NCBI RefSeq assembly: GCF_002028455.1
Contig: NZ_MWUM01000011.1
Coordinates: 1 to 64,000, forward strand
Direction of reading: 5' to 3'
Length of the DNA stretch: 64,000 nucleotides
Source: Zoogloea sp. LCSB751
Lineage (GTDB): Bacteria; Pseudomonadota; Gammaproteobacteria; Burkholderiales; Rhodocyclaceae
Made by a program: the position numbers and the translations under genes. Under the pieces are notes generated by a model that was not told the DNA's origin, did no database searches, and saw only the letters and a program-made list of their open reading frames with translations. This document shows, in pieces, positions 11,206-21,002 of the stretch; within the stretch, counting starts at the first letter, position 1; each line of letters opens with the position of its first letter.

Positions 11206-12045
11206 TCAGGAGAGCGTCAGCTCACCCGAAAAGACGGTGACGGCCGGGCCGGTCATCATGACCGGGGTGCCGACACCGCTCCACGCGATGGTGAGTTCGC
11301 CGCCACGGGTTTCGACGGTGACCGGGGACACCACCAGCTCGCGCAGGATGCCCGCCACCACCGCCGCGCAGGCGCCCGTGCCACAGGCCAGGGTTTCGCC
11401 CGCGCCGCGCTCGTAGACCCGCAGGCGTACCCGATGTTCATCGACGACCTGCAAGAAGCCCGCATTGACCCGTGCCGGGAAGCGCGGATGGTGTTCGATC
11501 AGCGGTCCCTGGACGGCTACCGGGGCCGTGTCCACGTCGGCCACCACTTGCACCGCGTGGGGGTTGCCCATGCTGACGGCGGTGATGGCGATGGCCGTGC
11601 CGGCCACGTCGAGGGGCTGCACATGGGCATCGGAGTCGCTGACGAAGGGGACGTCGGCCGGCTTGAGGACCGGCACGCCCATGTCCACGGTGACGTTGCC
11701 GTCCGCCTCGAGGCGCGGGGCGATGATGCCTTTCTTGGTTTCGACGCGGATTTCCTTCTTGTCGGTGAGGCCCTGGTCGAAGACGAAACGGGCGAAGCAG
11801 CGGGCGCCGTTGCCGCATTGCTCCACCTCGCCGCCGTCGGCGTTGAAAATGCGGTAGCGGAAGTCCACGCCCGGGGTCTGGGCCGGTTCGACGACCAGCA
11901 GCTGGTCGCAGCCGACGCCGAAGTGGCGGTCGGCCAGGTGGCGGACCTGCTCCTCGGTGAGCTGGATGTCCTGGCGGACGGCGTCGATCATCACGAAGTC
12001 GTTGCCGAGGCCCTGCATTTTGGTAAAGGCGAGTTTCTTGCTCAT
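11206..12045 (-). CDS. dapF: Diaminopimelate epimerase
   Basis: A 279-residue epimerase that converts LL- to meso-diaminopimelate for lysine and peptidoglycan synthesis. The opening [15 protein letters not shown] is diagnostic. The catalytic cysteines lie in [12 protein letters not shown] (about residue 74) and [10 protein letters not shown] (about residue 220). The start at 12045 is chosen because homology begins there, and it overlaps the stop of the upstream CoA-binding gene (ATGA). DUF484 follows 33 bases downstream, so the three genes look like one operon. Confidence 0.97.
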   Translation of the reverse strand: MSKKLAFTKMQGLGNDFVMIDAVRQDIQLTEEQVRHLADRHFGVGCDQLLVVEPAQTPGVDFRYRIFNADGGEVEQCGNGARCFARFVFDQGLTDKKEIRVETKKGIIAPRLEADGNVTVDMGVPVLKPADVPFVSDSDAHVQPLDVAGTAIAITAVSMGNPHAVQVVADVDTAPVAVQGPLIEHHPRFPARVNAGFLQVVDEHRVRLRVYERGAGETLACGTGACAAVVAGILRELVVSPVTVETRGGELTIAWSGVGTPVMMTGPAVTVFSGELTLS

Positions 12046-12455
12046 GGGATAAAATCCAGGTAGTCGCGCCAGATACAGCGGTCCATTACAACGGTGATGC
12101 CGGCTGCGCGGGCCCGTTCGGCGGCTTTTTCGTTGATCACGCCGTCTTGCAGCCACAGGCGCTTGATGCCGAGGGCGATGCATTCGTCGACGATCGGATC
12201 GATCTGGTCAGCGGCGCGGAACACGTCCACCAGATCGACCGGGTGCGGAATGCCGGACAGGTTCGGGTAGGCCTTTTCGCCAAGAACTTCGGCAACGGCC
12301 AGCCGAACCGGTACGATGCGATACCCGAAACCCTGCAGGCCGCGTGCCACCCGATGGCTGGGCCGGTCGGGGCGCGGCGACAGTCCGACCACGGCGACGG
12401 TCTTGACCGTCAGCAGCAGGTCGCGGATCTGGTCGGGGGAAGGATTGCTGAACAT
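12042..12455 (-). CDS. CoA-binding domain protein (YccU-like)
   Basis: A 137-residue single-domain Rossmann protein of the CoA_binding_2 family (YccU type). It shows [18 protein letters not shown] near residue 20, YRIVPV, and the closing [11 protein letters not shown] and [10 protein letters not shown]. Members bind CoA or similar nucleotides, and no reaction is established. It is the first gene of the minus-strand run toward dapF and is divergent from sppA, with 87 bases between the two starts that must hold both promoters. Confidence 0.88.
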   Translation of the reverse strand: MFSNPSPDQIRDLLLTVKTVAVVGLSPRPDRPSHRVARGLQGFGYRIVPVRLAVAEVLGEKAYPNLSGIPHPVDLVDVFRAADQIDPIVDECIALGIKRLWLQDGVINEKAAERARAAGITVVMDRCIWRDYLDFIP

Positions 12456-12542
12456 GGCGGGATTCTACCGGATTGGTGGGTTGCAGAAAGCTTGCGGAGG
12501 TCCGCAGGACGACAGGCCGTCAGGCTCATTTTGGAGAGAGTA

Positions 12543-14375
12543 ATGGAGCGCAAAGCACGGCCTGGTGTCGTGAGAAGGGGATTTTCGTCCCTGTGGCGGG
12601 CGGTGGATCACCTGCGGCAGGCGAGTCTCAACGTGTTGTTCATCGCCGTGGTGGTGTTTCTGGTCGGCGGCTGGTGGGCGGCCCGGCCGGCGCCCCTGCC
12701 TGCCGAGGCGGCGCTGCTGGTGGCTCCGGTCGGCCAGTTGGTGGAGCAGCGTAGCGCGCGCAGTCCGATGAGCGTGCTGCAGGGCGTCGAGGGCATCCAC
12801 CAGGTGCTGCTGCGCGACGTGGTGGACGGCATCCGTGCCGCCGCGAGGGATTCGCGCATTACGGCGCTGGTCATCGAGACCGATGGCCTGTCGGGCGCGA
12901 GCCTGTCCAAGCTGCAGGAGGTCGCCGCAGCGGTGGGTGAGTTCCGCCAGGCCGGCAAGAAGGTCTATGCCTATGGCAAGCACTTCGACCAGGGCCAGTA
13001 CCATCTGGCGTCCCGTGCCGATGAGGTATACGTGAATCCCGACGGCTATGTGCTGCTGTCCGGCTTCGGGCGTTTTCCGACCTACTTCAAGGGCCTGTTC
13101 GACCAGGTCGGCGTGAAGATGCAGGTCTTCCGCGTTGGCACCTACAAGTCCTTCGTCGAGCCCTATACGCGCAGTGACATGTCGCCGGAAGACCGGGAGG
13201 CCACCAAGGCCTATCTGGATGCGGCCTGGCAGGCCTATCAGGCGGACGTCGCTGCGGCCCGTCCGAAGGCGGGTGCCAACCTGACGGCTTACGTGGGCGA
13301 TGCCCCGGCACGACTGGCGGAAGCCGGCGGCGATGCGGCAAAGATGGCGCACAGTGCCGGCTTGGTGGACGGCCTCAAGACCACCGACCAATGGCGCGAT
13401 TACCTGAAGCAGAAGATCGGCGCGACGGACGACGGCAAGGCCTATCGTCACGTGGATCTGGCTACTTACATCGCCCGCGTCCGCGACGACATGTCCCATC
13501 CGGCCGACAAGATCGGTGTGGTGGTGGCCCAGGGGGCCATCGTGGACGGTGAGCAGCCGCCCGGCATGGTCGGCGGCGACACGGTGGCCGGGCTGATCCG
13601 CCAGGCTCGCGAGGACAAGGCGGTCAAGGCCGTGGTGTTGCGGGTGGACAGCCCGGGCGGCAGCGCGACGGCGTCGGAGGTGATCCGCCGCGAGCTGGAG
13701 CTGACCCGCGAAGCCGGCAAGCCGGTGATCGTCTCGATGGGCTCGGTGGCCGCTTCCGGCGGCTACTGGATCAGCATGGCCGCCGACGAGGTGTGGGCCA
13801 GCCCGACCACCATCACCGGCTCGATCGGCATCTTCGCGATGATGCCGGACATCTCCGGCCCGATGGCCAAACTCGGCCTGGCGGTGGATGGCGTCGGTAC
13901 GACGGCGCTGGCCAGTGGCCTCGACCCGCGCCGGCCTCTCGATCCGCAGGTGGCCAACCTGCTGCAGCAGAACATCGAGTTCGGCTACCGGCGCTTCGTC
14001 GAACTGGTCGGCAAGAACCGCAAGATGACGGTAGAGGCGGTGGACCGGGTCGCCCAGGGACGCGTATGGATGGGCAGCCAGGCCCGCGAAAAGGGGCTGG
14101 TGGACAAGCTCGGCAACTTCGACGCGGCCGTCAAGGCTGCTGCGGCGCGAGCCGGCCTGAAGGACTACGACGTGAGCTACGTCGAGAAGCCCCTGTCTCC
14201 CCGCGACCAGTTGCTGCTGCGCCTGCTCGACAGCGGCGAGGAAGAGACCCGCACGGCCAGGGCGTCGTCGGCGGTGGACCAGGCGCTGGCGAAGATCCGT
14301 AGCGAGCTGGCCGGGCTGGCGCTGTGGAACGACCCTGGCCACGTCTATCTGCATTGCCTGTGCGACGCGCCGTAA
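12543..14375 (+). CDS. sppA: Signal peptide peptidase SppA, 67K type
   Basis: A 610-residue inner-membrane serine protease that degrades cleaved signal peptides. One transmembrane segment lies near the N-terminus (about residues 29-47). Two tandem ClpP-like domains follow, as in the long E. coli form. The catalytic Lys is in GTYKSFVEPY (about residue 203) and the nucleophile Ser is in SMGSVAASGGYW (about residue 401). The ATG at 12543 follows TTGGAGAGAG. A strong intrinsic terminator lies just downstream. Confidence 0.95.
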   Translation: MERKARPGVVRRGFSSLWRAVDHLRQASLNVLFIAVVVFLVGGWWAARPAPLPAEAALLVAPVGQLVEQRSARSPMSVLQGVEGIHQVLLRDVVDGIRAAARDSRITALVIETDGLSGASLSKLQEVAAAVGEFRQAGKKVYAYGKHFDQGQYHLASRADEVYVNPDGYVLLSGFGRFPTYFKGLFDQVGVKMQVFRVGTYKSFVEPYTRSDMSPEDREATKAYLDAAWQAYQADVAAARPKAGANLTAYVGDAPARLAEAGGDAAKMAHSAGLVDGLKTTDQWRDYLKQKIGATDDGKAYRHVDLATYIARVRDDMSHPADKIGVVVAQGAIVDGEQPPGMVGGDTVAGLIRQAREDKAVKAVVLRVDSPGGSATASEVIRRELELTREAGKPVIVSMGSVAASGGYWISMAADEVWASPTTITGSIGIFAMMPDISGPMAKLGLAVDGVGTTALASGLDPRRPLDPQVANLLQQNIEFGYRRFVELVGKNRKMTVEAVDRVAQGRVWMGSQAREKGLVDKLGNFDAAVKAAAARAGLKDYDVSYVEKPLSPRDQLLLRLLDSGEEETRTARASSAVDQALAKIRSELAGLALWNDPGHVYLHCLCDAP

Positions 14376-14397
14376 GGGCGGCAGGAGTCAAATGCGG

Positions 14398-14428
14398 AAC
14401 GGGGCAGCCTGCTGGCTGCCCCGTTTTT
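14398..14428 (+). terminator. Intrinsic terminator of sppA
   Basis: A perfect stem of nine G/C-rich pairs (GGGGCAGCC / GGCTGCCCC, arms 14401-14409 and 14414-14422) is closed by TGCT. It is extended by AAC/GTT pairs and followed by a run of T. It lies 23 bases after the sppA stop. The T-run is on the plus strand, so it mainly terminates sppA and not the convergent DUF2782 gene. Confidence 0.92.
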
Positions 14429-14453
14429 TCTGGTGCTTTGCTATTTGGGCGCC

Positions 14454-14792
14454 TTACCAGCGCTTGATCACCCAGTGGGGCACGCGCAGGCCGCTGTCCT
14501 GGGCGCTGCGGCGGGTGAAGTCGCCGTTGCCGACGTCGTCGTAGAGGTAGTAGGACGGACCGTTGGGCGGTGTGACCTTGACCATGTAGAGCTGGCCATT
14601 GACGCGGTATTCCTCGACAGTGTCCTCGCCCTTCTTGGTGATCGTGACCTGGGGTTCCTGGGCTTGATCGAGTTCCATGCCGGGTGGCGGTGGGGGCGGC
14701 TCGGGCAGGGGTTCGAGTTTCGGGGGCTGCTGGGCCCACGCCGAGGCGGTGATGGCGATCAGCAGGGTGGCGAAATGGCTAACGCGGGGCAT
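14454..14792 (-). CDS. DUF2782 exported protein
   Basis: A 112-residue protein with an N-terminal signal peptide (cleavage likely after ASAWA), a proline-rich linker (PLPEPPPPPPG) and a compact domain. The domain carries ITKKGEDTVEEYRVNGQLYMVKV and ends HWVIKRW, typical of DUF2782 of beta- and gammaproteobacteria. It is often found close to polA, as here. Function is unknown and a periplasmic location is expected. It converges on sppA. Confidence 0.88.
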   Translation of the reverse strand: MPRVSHFATLLIAITASAWAQQPPKLEPLPEPPPPPPGMELDQAQEPQVTITKKGEDTVEEYRVNGQLYMVKVTPPNGPSYYLYDDVGNGDFTRRSAQDSGLRVPHWVIKRW

Positions 14793-14838
14793 GAAGGTCT
14801 CCTGACTATGCCGGGATTGTAATCTGCGGGGCCGCCGG

Positions 14839-15564
14839 TCAGAGGTTGAGCATCAGTTCGTGCTCTTCCGGTTGTGGCAGGAAGCCGCGGCTCTGGTAAT
14901 GGTTGAAGATCGCGTCCACCACCTTTTCGGGTTCGTCGATGACCTGGACCAGGTTGAGGTCGTCCGGATTGATCATGCCTTCCTCGACCAGTCGCTCCTT
15001 GAACCAATCGATCAGGCCACGCCAGAAGGGTTCGTGGACCAGGATCACCGGGATCTTGCGGCTCTTGCCGGTCTGGATCAGGGTCATCGCCTCCAGCAAC
15101 TCGTCCAGCGTGCCGAAGCCGCCGGGCATGACCACGTAAGCGATGGCGAACTTCACGAACATGAACTTGCGCGCGAAGAAGTGCTGGAAGGTCTGGGAGA
15201 TGTCCTGGTAGGGGTTGGCCTGCTGCTCCATCGGCAGCTGGATGTTCAGCCCGACGCTCGGCGACTTGCCGAAGTAGGCGCCCTTGTTGGCGGCCTCCAT
15301 GATGCCGGGGCCGCCGCCGGAGATCACCGAGAAGCCGGCGTCCGACAGCAGGCGCGCGATGCGCTCGGTCTTTTCGTAGTACGGATGGTCGGGCTTGGTG
15401 CGGGCGCTGCCGAAGATCGATACGGCCGGGCGGATCGGCTTCAGGCGTTCGGTCGCCTCGACGAACTCTGCCATAATTCCGAAAATCCGCCACGACTCCC
15501 TGGCCGTGAAGTTCTGCGCCGCCGTGTTCGGCACCATCCGGGGGAGTTTGTCTTTTGCAGTCAT
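14839..15564 (-). CDS. LOG family protein (TIGR00730 Rossmann-fold nucleotide hydrolase)
   Basis: A 241-residue protein with the two LOG-family signatures: ISGGGPGIMEAANKGA (about residue 83) and VMPGGFGTLDELLEA (about residue 150). Family members hydrolyse nucleoside 5'-monophosphates to free bases (cytokinin-activating LONELY GUY, or PpnN-like in bacteria). The Met at 15564 is used. The longer frame upstream runs into the polA promoter region and has no family support. It is divergent from polA. Confidence 0.9.
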   Translation of the reverse strand: MTAKDKLPRMVPNTAAQNFTARESWRIFGIMAEFVEATERLKPIRPAVSIFGSARTKPDHPYYEKTERIARLLSDAGFSVISGGGPGIMEAANKGAYFGKSPSVGLNIQLPMEQQANPYQDISQTFQHFFARKFMFVKFAIAYVVMPGGFGTLDELLEAMTLIQTGKSRKIPVILVHEPFWRGLIDWFKERLVEEGMINPDDLNLVQVIDEPEKVVDAIFNHYQSRGFLPQPEEHELMLNL

Positions 15565-15624
15565 TTTTCTTGTAAGGAGTGAGGGGTGAGGGGTGAGGTT
15601 TCGCCTGCTCTGCCTCGCGAACCC

Positions 15625-18348
15625 ATGCCGACCCTGTTGCTCGTAGACGGTTCCAGTTACCTGTACCGTGCCTTCCATGCCTTGCCCGACCTGCGCAATT
15701 CAGCGGGAGAGCCCACCGGCGCGGTGCGCGGGGTCCTTTCCATGCTACGTCGGCTCGAATCCGACTACAAGGCGGAATACCGCGCCTGCGTATTCGATGC
15801 CAAGGGCAAGACCTTCCGCGACGACTGGTTCCCCGACTACAAGGCCCAGCGCCCGCCGATGCCCGACGACCTGCGCGCCCAGATCGAGCCGCTGCACGAG
15901 GCCGTCAGGGCCGAAGGCTGGCCGCTGCTGATGGAAGAGGGCGTCGAGGCCGACGATGTGATCGGCACGCTGACCCGCCGCGCCGTCGAGGCCGGCTGGG
16001 ATGTCGTCATCTCCACCGGCGACAAGGACCTGACCCAGCTCGTCCAGCCCGGCGTGCGCTGGGTGAACACGATGAGCGAGGAAGTCCTCGACGAGGCCGG
16101 CGTGACCGCCAAGTTCGGCGTGCCGCCCAATCTGATCGTCGACTACCTGACCCTGATCGGCGACACCGTGGACAACGTGCCCGGCGTCGAGAAGTGCGGC
16201 CCCAAGACCGCGGTGAAGTGGCTCACCGAGTACGGCAACCTGGACAATCTGGTCGCCAACGCCGACAAGGTCGGCGGCAAGGTCGGCGAGAACCTGCGCA
16301 AGCACCTGGACTTCCTGCCCCTCGGGCGCAGGCTGGTCACCGTCGTCACCGACCTGCCGCTGCCGGTCGGCCCCGCCGACCTGCCGGCGCGGGAGGACGA
16401 CAAGGAGGCACTGGCGGCGATCTACCGGCGCATGGAATTCAAGGGCTGGCTGAAGGAGCTGGAGCAGGGCGTGCATCGCGCCGCGCCGGCCGCCGCCGAG
16501 GCACCCGAGGCTGTCGCGCCGCAGGGCGAGCCGGGCGCCCACCGTAGCGGCTACGAGACGCTGCTCGACTGGGCCGCCTTCGATGCCTGGCTGACCAAGA
16601 TTTCCGCTGCCGAACTCACCGCCTTCGACACCGAGACCACCGGCCTCGACCCGCTGGTCGCCACGCTGGTCGGCATGTCCTTCGCCACTGTCGAGGGCGA
16701 GGCGGCCTACCTGCCGCTGGCCCACACTTATGCCGACGCGCCGGCCCAGCTGCCGCTGGCCGAAGTGCTGGCCAGGCTGAAGCCTTGGCTGGAGTCCGAC
16801 GCCCACCGCAAGCTCGGCCAGAACCTCAAGTACGACGCCCATATCCTGGCCAACCACGGCATCCAGCTTGCCGGTATCGCGGAGGACACGTTGCTGGAGT
16901 CCTACGTGCTGGAGAGCGACAAGTCCCACGATATGGATTCCCTGGCCAGCCGCCATCTGGGCCTCAAGACGCTGACCTACGCCGAAGTGTGCGGCAAGGG
17001 CGCCAAGCAGATCGGCTTCGGCGAGGTCGAGTTGGCCCGTGCCACCGAATACGCCGCCGAGGACGCCGACATCACGCTGCGCCTGCATAACGCGCTGGCC
17101 GCCAAGCTGGCCGCCGAGCCGGCCCTTGCCGCGCTGTACCGGGACGTGGAGCTGCCCACCGCGCGGGTGCTCTTCGAGATGGAGCGCAACGGTGTGTTGA
17201 TCGACGATTTCCTGCTCGCCCAGCATTCCGAGGAGCTCGGCCGCCGCTTGCACGAGTTGGAGCTGCAGGCCCATGAGCTGGCCGGCCAGCCCTTCAACCT
17301 GGGCTCGCCCAAGCAGCTCGGCGAGATCCTGTTCACCAAGCTGGGCCTGCCGGTGGTCAAGAAGACCGCCACCGGCCAGCCTTCCACCGACGAAGACGTG
17401 CTGTCCCAGCTTGCCGACGATTACCCGCTGCCCAAGCTGCTGCTGGAGCACCGCAGCCTGGCCAAGCTGAAGAACACCTACACCGACAAGCTGCCGTTGA
17501 TGGTCAACCCGAAGACCGGCCGCGTGCACACCAGCTTCAGCCAGGCGGTGGCGGTCACCGGCCGCCTCGCCAGCTCCGAACCCAACCTGCAGAACATCCC
17601 GATCCGTACGCCGGAAGGGCGCCGCATCCGCGCTGCCTTCATCGCGCCGGCTGGCCACAGGATCGTGTCGGCCGACTACTCGCAGATCGAGCTGCGCATC
17701 ATGGCCCACCTGTCCGGCGACAAAGGCCTGCTGGACGCCTTCGCCCACGGCGAGGACGTGCACCGAGCCACCGCCGCCGAGATCTTCGGCGTGACGCCGC
17801 TGGAGGTCACCAGCGAGCAGCGTCGCTACGCCAAGGTGATCAACTTCGGCCTGATCTACGGCATGAGCGCCCACGGCCTGGCCAAGAACCTGGGCATCGA
17901 GCGGGTTGCCGCGGCCAACTACATCGACCGCTACTTCGCGCGCTACCCCGGCGTTGCCTCCTACATGGAGCGCACCCGCCTGGAGGCCAAGACCAACGGC
18001 TACGTCGAGACGGTGTTCGGCCGCCGCCTGCACCTGCCGGACATCCGCGCCCAGCAGGTGGGGCGCCGCCAGGCCGCCGAGCGGGCGGCGATCAACGCGC
18101 CGATGCAGGGCACCGCCGCCGACCTGATCAAGAAGGCGATGATCGCAACGTCGGCCTGGCTGAAGGAGGCTGGCGTCAAGTCACGCCTGATCCTGCAGGT
18201 GCACGACGAACTGGTGCTCGAAGTGCCGGACGACGAGGTGGAATTGATCCGCGCCCAGCTGCCGAAGCTGATGGCGGGCGTGGCGCAACTTTCGGTGCCG
18301 CTGGTGGCCGAAGTGGGTGTCGGCGCCAACTGGGACGAGGCCCATTGA
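15625..18348 (+). CDS. polA: DNA polymerase I
   Basis: A 907-residue polymerase for gap filling and Okazaki fragment maturation. The N-terminal 5'-3' exonuclease domain opens TLLLVDGSSYLYRAFHALP. An intact 3'-5' exonuclease domain follows (TAFDTETTGLDPL, about residue 345). The polymerase domain has VSADYSQIELRIMAHLS and the O-helix RRYAKVINFGLIYGMSAHGL, ending in LQVHDELVLEVP. The ATG at 15625 fits homology. An in-frame GTG at 15586 lies within a small G-rich direct repeat and is unlikely to be the start. Confidence 0.98.
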   Translation: MPTLLLVDGSSYLYRAFHALPDLRNSAGEPTGAVRGVLSMLRRLESDYKAEYRACVFDAKGKTFRDDWFPDYKAQRPPMPDDLRAQIEPLHEAVRAEGWPLLMEEGVEADDVIGTLTRRAVEAGWDVVISTGDKDLTQLVQPGVRWVNTMSEEVLDEAGVTAKFGVPPNLIVDYLTLIGDTVDNVPGVEKCGPKTAVKWLTEYGNLDNLVANADKVGGKVGENLRKHLDFLPLGRRLVTVVTDLPLPVGPADLPAREDDKEALAAIYRRMEFKGWLKELEQGVHRAAPAAAEAPEAVAPQGEPGAHRSGYETLLDWAAFDAWLTKISAAELTAFDTETTGLDPLVATLVGMSFATVEGEAAYLPLAHTYADAPAQLPLAEVLARLKPWLESDAHRKLGQNLKYDAHILANHGIQLAGIAEDTLLESYVLESDKSHDMDSLASRHLGLKTLTYAEVCGKGAKQIGFGEVELARATEYAAEDADITLRLHNALAAKLAAEPALAALYRDVELPTARVLFEMERNGVLIDDFLLAQHSEELGRRLHELELQAHELAGQPFNLGSPKQLGEILFTKLGLPVVKKTATGQPSTDEDVLSQLADDYPLPKLLLEHRSLAKLKNTYTDKLPLMVNPKTGRVHTSFSQAVAVTGRLASSEPNLQNIPIRTPEGRRIRAAFIAPAGHRIVSADYSQIELRIMAHLSGDKGLLDAFAHGEDVHRATAAEIFGVTPLEVTSEQRRYAKVINFGLIYGMSAHGLAKNLGIERVAAANYIDRYFARYPGVASYMERTRLEAKTNGYVETVFGRRLHLPDIRAQQVGRRQAAERAAINAPMQGTAADLIKKAMIATSAWLKEAGVKSRLILQVHDELVLEVPDDEVELIRAQLPKLMAGVAQLSVPLVAEVGVGANWDEAH

Positions 18349-18427
18349 GCGGATCCTCGTCTGTCGTACGTGGCAAGGAAACCCGCCTGTGGCGGAGAGG
18401 CCATTCGGAATGAAAGCACGTTCTCCC

Positions 18428-18452
18428 GTTGGGGCGAATTCATTCGCCCGTC
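18428..18452. repeat. REP-like palindrome, copy 1
   Basis: GGGCGAAT-TC-ATTCGCCC (arms 18432-18439 and 18442-18449) lies between polA and the mltB start, 15 bases upstream of the ATG. It shares its core with the elements near 22057, 22733, 22779, 23705, 54131 and 58633. Position suggests a processing or termination hairpin for polA mRNA that would also lie in the mltB leader. Confidence 0.75.
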
Positions 18453-18466
18453 GCGCCCCGGTCCGC

Positions 18467-19720
18467 ATGTTCCGGTACCTGTCCGCGCCCCTGCTGGCGG
18501 TTGCCTTGACGGCCTCCGCCCATGCCCAGGCCGCCCCCGACCCGGCTGGCTTCGCCCCCTGCGTGGCCGGCCTGAAAGCCGCCGCGGTGGCCCGCGGCGT
18601 GTCGCCGGAAGGCTACGAGCGCCTTACCGCCAGCCTCGCGCCGGACATGAAGGTGCTGGATCTGCTCGACTACCAGCCGGAGTTCCGCACTCCGATCTGG
18701 GACTACCTGGCCGGCTTGGTGGACGACGAGCGTGTCGCCGACGGCCAGGCCATGCTGGCCCAGTGGGGCGACACGCTGGTGGCGGTGGCAGCCCGCTTTC
18801 ACGTGGATCCGGCCACGGTGGTCGCGGTGTGGGGCGTGGAGAGCAACTTCGGGCGCAACTTCGGCTCCCGTCCGCTGCTCACGTCGCTATCCACGTTGTC
18901 CTGTTATGGGCGGCGGCAGGCCTATTTCCGTGGCGAGTTCTACGACGCGCTGAAGATCGTCGATAGCGGCGACGTCAGCGTTGATCAGCTCACCGGCTCG
19001 TGGGCCGGCGCCTTCGGCCACACCCAGTTCATGCCATCCACCTTCCTGCGCCTGGCCGTCGACTTCGACGGTGATGGCCGCCGCGACCTGGTCGGCAGCA
19101 TTCCCGACGCGCTGGCGTCCACCGCCAACTTCCTGAAGAAGGCGGGCTGGCGCGAGGATGAGGTGTGGGGCTACGAGGTGCGCCTGCCGGCGGGTTTCGA
19201 TGCCAATGGCGCCGGGCGGCGCAACAAGCAGCCGCTGGCCGCGTGGAGCGCCCGTGGCCTGACGCGCATCGACGGCACGCCGCTTGACGGCACCGGCAAC
19301 GCCGGCCTGCTGCTGCCGGCCGGACCGAAGGGGCCGGCCTTCCTGGTGTTCCGCAATTTCGACGCGATCTACGGCTACAACGCCGCCGAGAGCTACGCGC
19401 TGGCCATTGCTCACCTGTCCGACCGCCTGCGTGGCGGCGGGTCCTTCATCACCCCGTGGCCGACCGACGACGCCGGCCTGTCCCGCGCCGAGCGGCGCGA
19501 GCTGCAGACCCTGCTGGCCGCCCGCGGCCACGCCATCGGTGCCGTGGATGGCATGCTCGGCGATGCCAGTCGGGCGGCGATCCGCAGCGAGCAGCAGCGC
19601 CTCGGACAACCGGTAGACGGGCGTGGCGGGCAAAAGCTGCTGTCAGCCCTGCGGCGGGAAGGTGGTGCGGGGCTGCCGCTGCAGCAGGACGGCCTCGATG
19701 CGCCGGCGCAGGGCCGCTAG
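18467..19720 (+). CDS. mltB: Lytic murein transglycosylase, MltB-like
   Basis: A 417-residue periplasmic enzyme that cuts peptidoglycan between MurNAc and GlcNAc. A signal peptide ends near ASAHAQA. The catalytic domain has the active-site Glu in AVWGVESNFGRNFG (about residue 126), WAGAFGHTQFMPSTF and the DGDGRRDL calcium-loop-like motif. The C-terminus is a PG_binding_1 repeat (RRELQTLLAARGHAIGAVDG). The peptide lacks a lipobox, so it is the soluble type. The last 78 bases overlap the 3' end of the convergent response regulator. Confidence 0.92.
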   Translation: MFRYLSAPLLAVALTASAHAQAAPDPAGFAPCVAGLKAAAVARGVSPEGYERLTASLAPDMKVLDLLDYQPEFRTPIWDYLAGLVDDERVADGQAMLAQWGDTLVAVAARFHVDPATVVAVWGVESNFGRNFGSRPLLTSLSTLSCYGRRQAYFRGEFYDALKIVDSGDVSVDQLTGSWAGAFGHTQFMPSTFLRLAVDFDGDGRRDLVGSIPDALASTANFLKKAGWREDEVWGYEVRLPAGFDANGAGRRNKQPLAAWSARGLTRIDGTPLDGTGNAGLLLPAGPKGPAFLVFRNFDAIYGYNAAESYALAIAHLSDRLRGGGSFITPWPTDDAGLSRAERRELQTLLAARGHAIGAVDGMLGDASRAAIRSEQQRLGQPVDGRGGQKLLSALRREGGAGLPLQQDGLDAPAQGR

Positions 19721-20038
19721 CTGGAAGGGCTTGAGGACGTAGCCCTGGATGTCGAGGGCCAGCATCGCGCCGACCTGGTCGCGGGCCCCTTCGGCTGTGA
19801 GGACGATGATGTGGGTCTGTGGATCCTCGGCGCGGATGTGCTTGATCAGCTCGTCGCCGCGCATGCCCGGCATGTTCCAGTCGGTGATGACCAGGTCGGG
19901 CTGCTCCTGCCGGCACAGTTCCAGCGCCCGCGCGCCGTTGGGAGCTTCGAGGATCGTGTAGTGCAGCGGGGCGATGGCGGCCCGCACGAAGCCGCGGATC
20001 GTCGCGACGTCGTCGACGATGAGGACCTTGTAAGTCAT
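19643..20038 (-). CDS. Single-domain response regulator (CheY-like)
   Basis: A 131-residue receiver domain with no output domain. Acidic residues lie in VLIVDDVAT, the phosphoacceptor Asp in LVITDWNMPGM (about residue 55), the conserved Thr in IVLTAEG, and the Lys in YVLKPFQ. The start is the Met at 20038. A longer frame is not supported. It overlaps mltB tail-to-tail by 78 bases. No histidine kinase is adjacent, so the input is unknown. A CheZ-like gene about 2 kb downstream could be a dephosphorylation partner. Confidence 0.92.
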   Translation of the reverse strand: MTYKVLIVDDVATIRGFVRAAIAPLHYTILEAPNGARALELCRQEQPDLVITDWNMPGMRGDELIKHIRAEDPQTHIIVLTAEGARDQVGAMLALDIQGYVLKPFQLAALRRRIEAVLLQRQPRTTFPPQG

Positions 20039-20162
20039 GCTGTGTTGCAGGAAGGCAGAGTCGCAACAATAACGGTGCCGCAGTGCCAGAGCTTGAAAAC
20101 ATTGTGTCCTGCCCGCCCGGCGGGCCCTCGCCGGCGCGAGCCAGTACAATGGGAGGATGTCT

Positions 20163-21002
20163 ATGAAACACCCCGCCCATCCCGACGCGTCGCCCCTCGG
20201 CAAGCCGGTGGCTTACGCCGAGCACTACGCGCCGGAGCTGCTGTTCCCCATCGCCCGCCAGGGCAAGCGTGACGAGATCGGCATTGCCGCCGACGCGCTG
20301 CCCTTCGTCGGCGAGGACCTGTGGAACGCCTATGAACTGTCCTGGCTCGACCCCCGTGGCAAGCCGGTGGTGGCCCTGGCCAGCTTCCGCGTGCCGGCCG
20401 ATTCGCCGAACATCGTCGAGTCCAAGTCCTTCAAGCTGTACCTGAACTCCTTCAACCAGACCCGCGTGGGCAGCGTCGCCGACCTCGGCAAGACCCTCGC
20501 TCGCGATCTGTCGGACGCGGTCGGTGCGCAGGTGACGGTGCAGATCGAGCCCCTCGGCACCCGTCCGGAACGGACCATCGGTTACCCCGACGGAGTGCTG
20601 CTCGACACCCTCGACATCGACATCGACCGCTACACGCCCGATCCGTCCCTGCTGAAGGCCGACCATGGGGCACCGGAGGTCGGCGAGACCCTGTATTCGC
20701 ATCTGCTCAAGTCCAACTGCCTGGTTACCGGCCAGCCCGACTGGGCGATGGTGGTGGTGCGCTATTACGGCGCGCCGATCGACCGGGAGGCGCTGCTGCG
20801 CTACATCGTGTCCTTCCGCCAGCACAACGAGTTCCATGAACAGTGCGTCGAGCGGATCTTCGTGGACATTTTGCGCGAGTGCCGGCCGTCCAAGCTGTCC
20901 GTATGGGCGCGCTACACCCGCCGCGGCGGGCTGGACATCAATCCCTACCGCCGCACGCCGGGCCTGCCGGCGCCGGAGCCCGTCGCCGAGGTCCGCCAAT
21001 GA
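20163..21002 (+). CDS. queF: NADPH-dependent 7-cyano-7-deazaguanine reductase
   Basis: The long, tandem T-fold QueF (279 residues) that reduces preQ0 to preQ1 in queuosine biosynthesis. The QueF motif [16 protein letters not shown] is near residue 87, and the catalytic Cys lies in [15 protein letters not shown] (about residue 188). [13 protein letters not shown] and the closing [14 protein letters not shown] are typical. GGGAGG sits at 20151-20156, directly against an ATG at 20157. The ATG at 20163 has the proper spacing and is preferred. It overlaps murB in ATGA. Confidence 0.96.
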   Translation: MKHPAHPDASPLGKPVAYAEHYAPELLFPIARQGKRDEIGIAADALPFVGEDLWNAYELSWLDPRGKPVVALASFRVPADSPNIVESKSFKLYLNSFNQTRVGSVADLGKTLARDLSDAVGAQVTVQIEPLGTRPERTIGYPDGVLLDTLDIDIDRYTPDPSLLKADHGAPEVGETLYSHLLKSNCLVTGQPDWAMVVVRYYGAPIDREALLRYIVSFRQHNEFHEQCVERIFVDILRECRPSKLSVWARYTRRGGLDINPYRRTPGLPAPEPVAEVRQ

